From Arthrobacter alpinus (GTDB lineage: Bacteria > Actinomycetota > Actinomycetes > Actinomycetales > Micrococcaceae): a DNA stretch of 64,000 bases. The stretch spans positions 3,224,001-3,288,000 of the forward strand of contig NZ_CP012677.1 in NCBI RefSeq assembly GCF_001294625.1. The letters run 5' to 3'. The translations under genes and the position numbers were made by a program. The notes below the pieces were generated by a model. It saw only the letters and a list, made by a program, of their open reading frames with translations. It made no database searches and was not told the origin of the DNA. This document shows, piece by piece, positions 18,019 through 26,492 of this stretch (its first letter is position 1; every line of letters starts with the position of its first letter).

Positions 18019-19224
18019 TTAGGCGCAGACGCGGCCGGCTTGGATCACTATTCTGGAGCGGCCCTCATCCCACAGGGCTGCAGGGTCCTCGAAGGGGTTG
18101 CCGTCAAGGATCAGTACGTCGGCGTGGGCGCCGGCACCGATCCGTCCGATCAACGGATCCTGCAACAGCTCGGCGTTTACCGAGGTCATGGACCGCAGCG
18201 TTTCCAGCATTCCCGCGGCCTGAACCTGTAGGCGGACGCCGGCCAGCTGTTCGGTTTCCAGCGCCCCCATGAGGTCCGAGCCAAAACCCACCTTGACCCC
18301 GGCTGCGAGCGCCAGCTCAATGGCGGTCTTGCCAGCCGAGAGCACCTCGGCGTTTTTCGCCTGGGAAACCGGGTGCAGCCCCAGCTCTTCACCGAAGCGG
18401 TCCATGGCGTAATAGGCGGCCAGGGTTGGCACCAGGAAGCTACCGTGGTCAGCCATCAGCGCCGCGGTTTGAGCATCCAGAAGGTTGCCATGCTCAATGG
18501 AGCGCACACCATTCTCCACCGAGTGCCTGATGGCCTCGGGCGAGTATGCGTGGGCGGCCACATAGCTGTTGCGGCGCGCGGCTTCCTCCGTGACCGCTTG
18601 GATCTCCTCGGCAGAATACTGCGGAACCCGGATGGGATCGGTCAAGGATACGACGCCGCCGGAGGTCATGATCTTGATGGCGTGACTGCCGGTGCGGAAC
18701 CTGTTGCGGACGGCTTTGCGGAGATCGTCCACGCCGTCCACCACATCGCACATGTGGCCGTGGCTGAAGCACAGGTCCAGGTCCTCGGCGCGGGGGTCGC
18801 CATGTCCACCGGTCTGGCTCAGCGCCGGGCCGGTGAACAGGTAGCGCGGCGACGCGAGCACCCCTTCGCGCCCCGCCTTGGCCAGACCGATGTCCCCGCC
18901 GGCCACGTCGCGCACCGTGGTGAATCCGCGCTTGAGCGCAGCCCCCAACCGTTGCGCACCCACCAGTGCCGCGTAGCTCAGCGGGCCTCTTTCCACCTCG
19001 AAGCCGCCCAGTCCGACGGCGTAGGCGTGAAAGTGCGCGTCGATCAGCCCCGGGACCACCACGTTCCCCCCTGCGTCGATGACCTCACCGACCGGTGCCA
19101 CCTCCCCAACATCTTCGATGACGCCGTCGCGCATCACAATTGACCCCTCGGTTAGCACCGGTGAGGAGCCGTCAAAGATCAGCGCATTCGTGATGGTCAG
19201 CAGTGAGGTGGCGGCGTTGGGCAT
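18019..19224 (-). CDS. Metal-dependent amidohydrolase
   Basis: 401-aa amidohydrolase-superfamily enzyme of the imidazolonepropionase/prolidase-like group. Metal ligands and catalytic residues are visible in order: DAHFHAY (HxH), AIKIMTSGG (carboxylated-Lys position), VAAHAYS, SIEHGNLLD and GFGSDL (Asp). The C-terminal DVLILDGNPFEDP strand closes the composite beta-domain. ATG 19224 has AAGGAG 8 nt upstream. Activity on a peptide or cyclic amide is inferred; the precise substrate is unknown. Confidence 0.9.
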   Translation of the reverse strand: MPNAATSLLTITNALIFDGSSPVLTEGSIVMRDGVIEDVGEVAPVGEVIDAGGNVVVPGLIDAHFHAYAVGLGGFEVERGPLSYAALVGAQRLGAALKRGFTTVRDVAGGDIGLAKAGREGVLASPRYLFTGPALSQTGGHGDPRAEDLDLCFSHGHMCDVVDGVDDLRKAVRNRFRTGSHAIKIMTSGGVVSLTDPIRVPQYSAEEIQAVTEEAARRNSYVAAHAYSPEAIRHSVENGVRSIEHGNLLDAQTAALMADHGSFLVPTLAAYYAMDRFGEELGLHPVSQAKNAEVLSAGKTAIELALAAGVKVGFGSDLMGALETEQLAGVRLQVQAAGMLETLRSMTSVNAELLQDPLIGRIGAGAHADVLILDGNPFEDPAALWDEGRSRIVIQAGRVCA

Positions 19225-19302
19225 GGTGAAGTCTCCTTGCAATCCGGAAAAACCTGCATGATCCGGACGTTGCTGGCATGATTGAATGCCATCTTAGCGG
19301 TG

Positions 19303-19722
19303 TTATGCCTGCGCAGCTCCGGAGATGTTGACCAGCCACGGCACACCGTACTTGTCGGTGCACATACCAAAGATGTCACCCCAGGGGGCCTTGTTAAGTG
19401 GCATGGTGATAGTGCCGGCGCTCGAGAGCTTCTCCCAGTAGCCGCTGAGTTCGGCCTCATCCTCGCCGCTGAGCGAGACCTGGTGGTTGGTGCCGGCCCT
19501 GAACTCGATGTGGCTGGGTGTATCCGAGCCCATCAACGCCAGTCCGCCGTCGGTGACCAGCGAGCCGTGCATGATCTGGTCCAGCTCGGCTTCCTCGACG
19601 CCGACGCCGGATTCGCGGAAGGTGCTCAGTGTCAAGTCACCACCGAATACGCTCTGGTAGAACTCCATGGCGTCCTTTGCGTTGCCGCGAAAGCCAAGGT
19701 ACGGGTTGAGTCGCGTTGTCAT
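19303..19722 (-). CDS. VOC-family protein (PhnB/glyoxalase-like)
   Basis: 139 aa of the YjdN/PhnB subgroup: LNPYLGFRGNAKDAMEFYQ at the N-terminus and WGDIFGMCTDKYGVPWLVN at the C-terminus. One vicinal-oxygen-chelate fold of beta-alpha-beta-beta-beta units. ATG 19722 is preceded by AGGGAGACAGGC. Function unknown; many relatives are annotated only as 3-demethylubiquinone methyltransferase-like by old transfer. Confidence 0.9.
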   Translation of the reverse strand: MTTRLNPYLGFRGNAKDAMEFYQSVFGGDLTLSTFRESGVGVEEAELDQIMHGSLVTDGGLALMGSDTPSHIEFRAGTNHQVSLSGEDEAELSGYWEKLSSAGTITMPLNKAPWGDIFGMCTDKYGVPWLVNISGAAQA

Positions 19723-19802
19723 GCCTGTCTCCCTTTTTGAAGGTGTGGATGCAAGGTGTGGATGCAATGCATTATGCCCCCATTCCCGGCCCGTGTCAGC
19801 GG

Positions 19803-20759
19803 TTATTCCGGCAACGCTCGCCCCTGACGCCAATACCCCATAAAGGCGACGGCGTTGCGGTTCATGCCGACCTCGCTCACCAAATAGCGGCGCAACTCCC
19901 GGACGGTGGCCGCCTCCCCCGCTATCCACGCATAGAGCCCGGCCGTGGGCACCGTTCCCGGTGTTTCCCACAGGATGGTGGCGTCCACGTCGACGTCGTC
20001 GGGTTCCTTGCCGCGGAGGCAGGCGGCAGGCACCACAACGGTGCGGACATCACGCTCGAGTGCCTCCCCGTGGGCGTTGCCATTGCGCGCATGCCAGCGG
20101 ATATCCACCTTGGCGGCTGTGGACATGTCCAGAAAATCTTCCGCCGTGGGCACTTCTAGCACGGCATGCCCTCTGACGTGGGGCGGCAGCGATTCCAGGA
20201 TGGCGGCGATGGCCGGAACCGCGGTCTCATCGCCCACTAGCAGGACGCGTTGGGGGTCGCCGGGGGCAAACTCGATGCCCAGGCAGTCGCCCCAGCGGGC
20301 GCACGGGCCGATCAAGGTCATGGGATCGCCCGGCCGTGCGGCGGCAGCCCATTCTGCGGCAGGTCCGGAGTCGCCGCCCAGGTGCAGCACAAAGTCAACG
20401 TCCAGCTCGCCAGGACGCAAGGCGCGCACGGTGTAGGTGCGCATCACTCCCCGCGTGGACTCATCGAGGGAGCGCCACTGCTGGTACCAGTCATCGCTCA
20501 GCGAGCCGCGGACCGAGCGCAGTTGCGGCAGGGCGTGGCCCGGTGAGGGGATCAGCAACTTGATCCGCAGGTCCAGGGTCAACCCGTCGGCGTTGCTGCC
20601 GAACAGGTCCAGCTCGGGACCTGTAAATGTGATGCGCAGAAAGTGTGGCGTCAACAACCGCGCGGCACCCACTCGCACCTCAAACGCCCTCATGGGGCGG
20701 ATTGCTTCCACCTCATTGTCACCGTCATTGTCACCGAGTTCCACGATTGTCGAGCTCAT
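19803..20759 (-). CDS. Siderophore-interacting FAD protein
   Basis: 318-aa SIP/ViuB-type ferric-siderophore reductase, which uses NAD(P)H to release iron from imported siderophore. It has the FAD-binding barrel (MRTYTVRALRPGELDVDFVL) and the NAD domain (RVLLVGDETAVPAIAAILES), and ends with the family tail GYWRQGRALPE. Its ATG overlaps the TGA of the upstream ATPase gene by 4 nt (ATGA), so it is translationally coupled as the last gene of the iron-uptake operon. Confidence 0.95.
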   Translation of the reverse strand: MSSTIVELGDNDGDNEVEAIRPMRAFEVRVGAARLLTPHFLRITFTGPELDLFGSNADGLTLDLRIKLLIPSPGHALPQLRSVRGSLSDDWYQQWRSLDESTRGVMRTYTVRALRPGELDVDFVLHLGGDSGPAAEWAAAARPGDPMTLIGPCARWGDCLGIEFAPGDPQRVLLVGDETAVPAIAAILESLPPHVRGHAVLEVPTAEDFLDMSTAAKVDIRWHARNGNAHGEALERDVRTVVVPAACLRGKEPDDVDVDATILWETPGTVPTAGLYAWIAGEAATVRELRRYLVSEVGMNRNAVAFMGYWRQGRALPE

Positions 20760-21631
20760 GCGTGCACGCCTTCCGTCATAGTGATCTCTGCCAATTTGCT
20801 GGCCGCAGCATCCGCCAGCAGCGCCGCCCGCCGTCCCATGGGGACCACCATGGGCGTGCCCACCACGGGATCGGGCACCACCACCGATTCCAGCCCGAAG
20901 ACATCCCGGACCAGTTCCGCAGTCAGCACCTCCCCCGGCGCGCCCTGGGCCAGTATGGACCCGGCTTTCATGGCGACAAGGTGGTCTGCGTACCTCGCGG
21001 CCAGGTTCAGATCGTGCAGCACGATGGCTACGGTGGTGCCGCGCCGGGCGTTGAGCTCGGACACCACGTCCAGGACCTCCACCTGGTGTGCCAGGTCCAG
21101 GTAGGTGGTGGGCTCATCCAGCAGCAGCACGTTGGTTTCCTGGGCCAGCGCCATGGCTATCCACACGCGCTGGCGCTGCCCGCCGGAGAGCTCGTCAATG
21201 CTGCGATCGGCCAGCTCGGCCGTGCCGGTGACATTCAGCGCCGCGGCCACGGCGTCGTCGTCGGCCGTGGTCCACTGCCGGAACCAGCCCTGGTGCGGGC
21301 TGCGGCCGCGCCCCACCAGGTCCGCCACGCTGATCCCGTCCGGGGCGGTGGGGGTTTGCGGCAGGATGCCCAGCTCGCGGGCCAGTGCGCGGGTGGGGAC
21401 CTTGTGAATGTCCACCCCATTGAGGTGCACGACGCCGGCACTGGGCGGCAGCAGCCTAGCCAGACCGCGCAACAAAGTGGATTTTCCGCACGCGTTGGCT
21501 CCGACGATGATGGTGACCTTTCCGGCGGGCAACGTCAGGGACAGCTCCTCCACGATGGCTCTTGGGCCATACCCCAGCGACAACTCGCGGGCGGACAGGA
21601 TTGCGGACTCTTTGGATGGGTGGACAGCCAT
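20756..21631 (-). CDS. Iron-siderophore ABC transporter ATPase
   Basis: 291 aa, FepC/FecE type. Walker A GANACGKST, signature LSGGQRQRVWIA, Walker B VLLLDEPTTYLD and H-loop IVLHDLN are all present. ATG 21631 has AAGGAGG upstream and lies just past the permease stop. The frame is open further upstream only as antisense of the permease gene. It drives the two FecCD permeases. Confidence 0.95.
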   Translation of the reverse strand: MAVHPSKESAILSARELSLGYGPRAIVEELSLTLPAGKVTIIVGANACGKSTLLRGLARLLPPSAGVVHLNGVDIHKVPTRALARELGILPQTPTAPDGISVADLVGRGRSPHQGWFRQWTTADDDAVAAALNVTGTAELADRSIDELSGGQRQRVWIAMALAQETNVLLLDEPTTYLDLAHQVEVLDVVSELNARRGTTVAIVLHDLNLAARYADHLVAMKAGSILAQGAPGEVLTAELVRDVFGLESVVVPDPVVGTPMVVPMGRRAALLADAAASKLAEITMTEGVHA

Positions 21632-21632
21632 C

Positions 21633-22688
21633 TCAGCCTCCTTGGTTGGCACGGTTGGATGAGATGAGCAGCCAGAGCAGGAAGGGTGCACCCAAGGCTC
21701 CGGTGACCACTCCCACGGGCAATGAAATTCCGGGAATGGCATTGACGGCGGCAAAGTTGGCTGCCAGGACAATGGCGGCGCCCACCAACGCCGCCAGGTG
21801 AAGGCTTGCCACCCCCCCATTGAGTCGTTTGGCGATGGGGCCGGAGAGGAAGGCCACGAAGGCGATGGGGCCGGCCGCGGCAGTAGGCAGGGCGGCCAGA
21901 AGCACGCCAACAATGGTCAGCAGCAACCGGGCGCGCGGGACGTTGAAACCCAGCCCGGAGGCGGTGTCATCACCGAGCGTCAAGCCGTGTAGCTGATGGG
22001 ACCCGGCCGCTGTCAGGGGTAGCAGGAACAAAAGGGCGACGGCCAGGATGGCCACCCGTTCCCAGTTGGCGGAGTTCAGCGAACCGCTCAGCCACACCAT
22101 GGCGTCCTGGGCGTTGCGCAGGTCCGCCCGGGAGAGCAGGAACGTGACGGCCGCCTGCATGAACGCGGCGGCGCCGATGCCAATCAGGATCAGACCGGTC
22201 CCGCCGCGTCCCCGGGCCAACACTGTGATGAGCAGGGCCACCACGAGGGCACCGATGATTGCCGCCACGGAAACCCCGGCGCCACGCACACCAAAGAGCA
22301 CCACGGCGGCCACGGCTGTGGCGCTGGCCCCGTAGCTTATGCCAATGATGTCGGGGCTGGCCAGCGGGTTGCGCAACATTGACTGGAAGATGGCGCCGGC
22401 CACGCCGAAAGAGGCGCCGGCCAGCAGGCCCAACAGAGCCTGTGGCAGCTTGGTTTCCATGACGATGAAACTGGCACCGGGGATGGTCCGCCCGCCCAAC
22501 ATGGCCAGGAAGTCGGGGATGGTGACCGTGTAGCTGCCCAGCAGGATGTTCACGGTCAGGAGAGCAAACACGAGGGCGCCCAAGGATCCGGTGATAAGGG
22601 CCCGACGGCGGCGGGGTCCCTTGCGTTGGGCCCGCACCGAAGCTCCGGTGGCGGGGGCGGCACCGGTGGCGGTCTCCAGAACGCTCAT
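21633..22688 (-). CDS. FecCD-type iron permease
   Basis: 351-aa polytopic permease, FepG/FecD-like, with the family motif GLLAGASFGVAGAIFQSMLRNPLASPDIIG (given in part: AGAIFQSMLRNPLASP). Its start overlaps the stop of the other permease by 4 nt (ATGA). It forms a heterodimeric channel with its neighbour. Confidence 0.95.
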   Translation of the reverse strand: MSVLETATGAAPATGASVRAQRKGPRRRRALITGSLGALVFALLTVNILLGSYTVTIPDFLAMLGGRTIPGASFIVMETKLPQALLGLLAGASFGVAGAIFQSMLRNPLASPDIIGISYGASATAVAAVVLFGVRGAGVSVAAIIGALVVALLITVLARGRGGTGLILIGIGAAAFMQAAVTFLLSRADLRNAQDAMVWLSGSLNSANWERVAILAVALLFLLPLTAAGSHQLHGLTLGDDTASGLGFNVPRARLLLTIVGVLLAALPTAAAGPIAFVAFLSGPIAKRLNGGVASLHLAALVGAAIVLAANFAAVNAIPGISLPVGVVTGALGAPFLLWLLISSNRANQGG

Positions 22689-23806
22689 AGCTCTGCCTGC
22701 TTTCCGCGGCGCACCACGGCGATGAAGACGGGGGCGCCCAGCATGGCCGCCAGGATGCTGGCCGGCACCTCACTGGGGAGCAGGATGACCCGGCCCACCA
22801 GATCGGCCAGCAGCAAGACGGCCGGAGCCACCACGAGGGACAGCGGCAGCAGCCAGCGGTAGTCCGGCCCTACCAGGCCGCGGAGCAGGTGCGGGACCAC
22901 CAGGCCGATGAACGCGATGGGCCCGGCGAGTGCCGTCGCTGAACCACACAGCAACACAATGCCCAGCGCGGAGATCGCACGGCCAAGCCCGGGACGCTGG
23001 CCCAGTCCGCGGGCCATGTCATCACCCAGGGCCAGGATGTTCAAAAGCTTGCCGGTGACCAGCAAGAGAAGGATCCCCATCACAACAAAGGGCAGCACCG
23101 CAACGATGGACTGCCACGACTTGCCAGCCAGGCCCCCCACCTGCCAGGTCCTGAACAAGTCCAGCGACTGCTGGCTGCTAACGAGCATGGCGCTCGTGAG
23201 CGATCCCAGGCCGGCGGTGATCGCGGCCCCGGCCAGGGCCAGTTTCACGGGGGTGGCGCCGCTGCGGCCCAGGCTGGCCACCGCATACACCGCGACGGCG
23301 GCGACGGCGCTGCCCGCAAAAGCGAACCACAGGTAGTTGGAGACGGTGGCGGCGCCAAAGAAGAAGATGCCGGCCACCACGGCCAGCGAGGCCCCCGCAT
23401 TGACGCCCAGGATGCCGGGATCGGCCAGCGGGTTGCGTGCCACGCCCTGCATTGAGGTCCCGGCCAGACCCAGCGAGCACCCCACCACCAATCCGGCCAC
23501 GGTGCGCACCAGGCGCGAACGGACCACGGCGTGGTCGCCGTTGGCGGGCTCAAAGTTGAACAGCGCATCCAGCACGGTGGGCGGGGAAACATTGCGTGCG
23601 CCAACGGCGAGGGACACCAGGCAAATGGCTGCAAGGCTGGCCACAAGGATCAGCAGCCACATGAGCCGCCTACGGTTAGTGAATCCCTTGGTCGGTGCTT
23701 TTGCGGGCGTTCCGCTTCCACGTGCGACCCCGGCGTCCGCGAGGGAAGGCATTGAGGCCGGCGACGGCGTCGTGCTTTCCCTCGCAGTTGCGGGTGCAGT
23801 TCTCAT
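22685..23806 (-). CDS. FecCD-type iron permease
   Basis: 373-aa partner permease, FepD-like. It has an extended, Ser/Ala/Pro-rich N-terminus of about 45 residues before the first membrane span (RRRLMWLLILVASLAAI). The motif AGTSMQGVARNPLADPG is present. Start ATG 23806 (MRTAPATARE); the gene begins 11 nt after the binding-protein stop. Confidence 0.94.
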   Translation of the reverse strand: MRTAPATARESTTPSPASMPSLADAGVARGSGTPAKAPTKGFTNRRRLMWLLILVASLAAICLVSLAVGARNVSPPTVLDALFNFEPANGDHAVVRSRLVRTVAGLVVGCSLGLAGTSMQGVARNPLADPGILGVNAGASLAVVAGIFFFGAATVSNYLWFAFAGSAVAAVAVYAVASLGRSGATPVKLALAGAAITAGLGSLTSAMLVSSQQSLDLFRTWQVGGLAGKSWQSIVAVLPFVVMGILLLLVTGKLLNILALGDDMARGLGQRPGLGRAISALGIVLLCGSATALAGPIAFIGLVVPHLLRGLVGPDYRWLLPLSLVVAPAVLLLADLVGRVILLPSEVPASILAAMLGAPVFIAVVRRGKQAEL

Positions 23807-23817
23807 GAAGCTATCCT

Positions 23818-24873
23818 CTATGCCTTGTCCGCGGCGGCGGCCAGCTGGGGCAGGAAGGCGTCCAGCGCCCATGGCAGGCTCAGGGGGGAGGACGCTGAAA
23901 TTGCCAGGGTCAGGGCCTGGTTGGAATCGGCCAAGAAGGCGCCCTTTTTCACGGCCGGGATCTGTCCCAGCAGTGGGTCTGCCACGATCGAGTCCTTGGT
24001 CTTGGCATCAGGGACCCAGCTGACAAACACCTGCGATTCCAGCTCGTTGGCCTTCTCCGCGGACCATTGCACGTAGAAGCCGTCAGCGCCCTTCTCGGCG
24101 GCCACCACCACCGGAGCCAGGACCATGCCGAGGCTGGCCAGGAACTTGGGCCGGTTATCGGCGGAGGTGTACACGTTCACGCCGTCGCTCTTGGACGGCT
24201 CAAGGTTGCCGTAGATGAAGCTCTTCCCAGCAATCTGCGGGTACTTTGCCCCCTGGTCCTTGACTGTCTTCTCGGTGGCGGCGATCAGCTCGGTGGCGGC
24301 CTGCGACCTGCCCAGCGCGGCACCGATCATGGTGGTGGACTCCTGCCAAGAGGTGCCGTAAGCGGACTTCGGGAAGGCGATTACGGGGGCGATCTTGCTC
24401 AACTTGTCATAGTCTTCCTGGCTCAGGCCCGAGTAGGCGGCCAGGATGATGTCCGGGTTGGTCTTGGCGAGCTCAGTGAAGTTCACCCCGTCCACCTCGG
24501 AGTACTGGGCGGGGCCCTTGGCGGTGCCAATGGCGGCGCCCGCCCTCTCCAGGGCGGCGTCCTTCCATGCTGTGGAAGAGTTCTCGTTGCCACCGTATTC
24601 GTTCTTGGGCATGCCCACGGGGATCACACCCAGGGCTATGGCGACGTCGTCATTGACCCAGGAGATGGTGGCGACCCTCTGTGGGGCCGAGCTAATGACG
24701 GTTTCGCCGTACACATGTTTGACGGTGACGGGGAAGGAATCGGCCGCGGCCTGTGAAGGTGCCGGAGCCGATCCGCCGACGGTGCCCGTTGAGCACCCCG
24801 CCAAGGCCACCCCGAGTGCTGACACCGATGCGAACAGGCCCACCTTCAGGCCCTGGCGACGAGAGAATTCCAT
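23818..24873 (-). CDS. Iron-siderophore-binding lipoprotein
   Basis: 351-aa periplasmic-binding-like protein of the FepB/FhuD class. Lipobox ALAGC places the lipidated Cys at residue 27 after an RR-containing signal (MEFSRRQGLKVGLFAS); the RRQGLKV stretch is reminiscent of a Tat signal but not a perfect one. Start ATG 24873 with TAGGAAG upstream. First gene of the five-gene uptake operon, behind a DtxR-like palindrome. Confidence 0.95.
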   Translation of the reverse strand: MEFSRRQGLKVGLFASVSALGVALAGCSTGTVGGSAPAPSQAAADSFPVTVKHVYGETVISSAPQRVATISWVNDDVAIALGVIPVGMPKNEYGGNENSSTAWKDAALERAGAAIGTAKGPAQYSEVDGVNFTELAKTNPDIILAAYSGLSQEDYDKLSKIAPVIAFPKSAYGTSWQESTTMIGAALGRSQAATELIAATEKTVKDQGAKYPQIAGKSFIYGNLEPSKSDGVNVYTSADNRPKFLASLGMVLAPVVVAAEKGADGFYVQWSAEKANELESQVFVSWVPDAKTKDSIVADPLLGQIPAVKKGAFLADSNQALTLAISASSPLSLPWALDAFLPQLAAAADKA

Positions 24874-24895
24874 AATGCTTCCTAACGGTGATACC

Positions 24896-24912
24896 AAGGT
24901 AACGCTTGCCTT
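24896..24912. promoter_or_regulatory. Likely DtxR/IdeR iron box
   Basis: Imperfect palindrome aaggtaacgcttgcctt, halves AAGGTAAC and AAGGCAAG, 24 nt before the start of the iron-siderophore lipoprotein gene. It resembles the DtxR/IdeR consensus (TTAGGTTAG inverted). A second GCCTTAG half-like motif lies just beyond. Iron-dependent repression of the whole operon is inferred. Confidence 0.65.
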
Positions 24913-25118
24913 AGTTATGCAAGCCTTAGCTACCCTATCGGATCATTCACCCATTAGAGAACATTTCATTGCCCTATTTGACACTTTTCACAAAAGTGTC
25001 AGTGCTTAGGGTGTTGGGTACTCAAGATCCCATGCCCGGAACCCCTGCCGCTGACGCTTTTTTGCCCGCTCCGGGCCTGGTCGGCGACGTTCTCCTCGTC
25101 CAGTCGGTCAAAGATCAG

Positions 25119-25211
25119 TTAACGCACAACCAGTCCGCAATCCGCCAACCTCTGCACCACATGGGACAAACGAGGCAGGGAGGCGCTGGTGCGCGCGACC
25201 AACTCACTCAT
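25119..25211 (-). pseudogene. MarR-family regulator fragment
   Basis: A 30-residue piece reading MSELVARTSASLPRLSHVVQ and ending RLADCGLVVR before TAA. This matches the recognition helix of MarR regulators (SELAxRTxxSLPRLSHVVxRLE) and stops where the wing should begin. No matching N-terminal part could be read upstream, so it is a remnant. Confidence 0.6.
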
Positions 25212-25223
25212 AGCCTGAACTTT

Positions 25224-25269
25224 CCACGCCGGGCCTGTCCAGACCCTAGGCTGTCCAGGCCGGGCGTGG
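25224..25269 (-). terminator. Hairpin after the quinone reductase gene
   Basis: Arms 25224-25237 and 25256-25269 pair at 13 of 14 positions, 5 nt past the stop codon of the minus-strand reductase gene. Confidence 0.55.
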
Positions 25270-25274
25270 GGCAA

Positions 25275-26279
25275 TCAGGCATCGACGGGGCGCGTGGGTG
25301 CCGTGCCGTGCCCAAATGGCCGTCCACCGAGAGCTTCGCGCCCGTGCGCACTCACCCAGCCGGAGGTGTCCGGGCCCTTGGGTACGATTTGCGTGGGGTT
25401 CAAGTCCTCATGGACCACGTAGTAGTGCTTTTTGATCTGCTCAAAGTCCACGGTGTCGCCAAAGCCCGTTGTCTGAAACAAATCCCGGGCGTACGCCCAA
25501 AGGACAGGCATTTCGGTGAGCTTGCTCCGGTTGCATTTGAAGTGGCCATGGTAGACGGCGTCAAAGCGGACCAGCGTGGTGAACAGCCGGACATCGGCCT
25601 CCGTGATGAACTCCCCCATCAGGTACCGCTGCCCGGCCAGCCGTTCCGTCAACCAGTCCAGGGCAGCAAAGAGGCGGTCGTAGGCGTCATCATAGGCCTC
25701 CTGGCTGCCGGCAAAACCGCAGCGGTACACGCCGTTGTTGACCTCGGTGAAGATGCGCTTATTCACCGCGGTCATCTCCTCGCGCAGCTCCTCCGGGTAC
25801 AAGTCTGGTGCACCGTGGCGGTGGAATTGCTTCCATTCCGTGGAGAAGTCGAGGGTGATCTGCGGGAAGTTGTTGGTGACCACGGCCCCGCTGGGCACAT
25901 CAACAATGGCGGGGACGGTGACGCCTCGGGGGTAGCCGGGCGTCCGCTTGAAGTACGCCTCCTGGAGCCGTTCAATACCCAGGACCGGGTCCGCGCCTCC
26001 GGGATCAAGGTCAAAGGTCCAGGAACGTGCGTCGTGGGTGGGCCCGCACACGCCGATGGAAATGGCGTCTTCTAAGCCCAGCAGCCGGCGCACAATGGTG
26101 GAGCGGTGCGCCCACGGACAGGCCCGGGCCACGACGAGGCGGTAGCGGCCTGCCTCCACGGGGTAGCCGTCTGCCCCATCCCGGGTGATCCGGGTTTCAA
26201 TGTAGTGGGTGTCCCGCGTGTATTCCTTACCCGTGACGTAGGAGCCCTTGGTGCTGAATTCGCTGCCCTGAATATCCAT
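25275..26279 (-). CDS. Glutathionyl-hydroquinone reductase family (GST xi)
   Basis: 334-aa Xi-class GST (YqjG/ECM4/PcpF family). The catalytic motif ACPWAH places the reactive Cys at residue 54. The thioredoxin-like N-domain is followed by the helical C-domain (FITEADVRLFTTLVRFDAVY, then HFKCN). Known members reduce glutathionyl-hydroquinones. Actinobacteria mostly use mycothiol instead, so the natural thiol substrate here is uncertain. The gene stands alone, with a hairpin downstream. Confidence 0.93.
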   Translation of the reverse strand: MDIQGSEFSTKGSYVTGKEYTRDTHYIETRITRDGADGYPVEAGRYRLVVARACPWAHRSTIVRRLLGLEDAISIGVCGPTHDARSWTFDLDPGGADPVLGIERLQEAYFKRTPGYPRGVTVPAIVDVPSGAVVTNNFPQITLDFSTEWKQFHRHGAPDLYPEELREEMTAVNKRIFTEVNNGVYRCGFAGSQEAYDDAYDRLFAALDWLTERLAGQRYLMGEFITEADVRLFTTLVRFDAVYHGHFKCNRSKLTEMPVLWAYARDLFQTTGFGDTVDFEQIKKHYYVVHEDLNPTQIVPKGPDTSGWVSAHGREALGGRPFGHGTAPTRPVDA

Positions 26280-26492
26280 GTTGCTAGCCTAGTCTTCCGG
26301 TCTGAAGGAGTCCCGGTGACCACAGGAATTGAGGCAAATGCTGAACCTGCTATACAAGCACGTAAGGCACTGGTGCGGCGCCTTTGCCACTAATAAGCCC
26401 TATTTGACCGTTACGGACCAGCCACAAGAAAATCGTAATGGTTTATGATCGAAAGGCACCAGGAGAATGTCACCGACAGTGAGGACCTTTCC

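Noticed and set aside
26404..26449. Promoter for the OpuC operon (TTGACC and TATGAT)
   Set aside because: The two boxes are 34 bp apart, too far for a sigma-70-type promoter.
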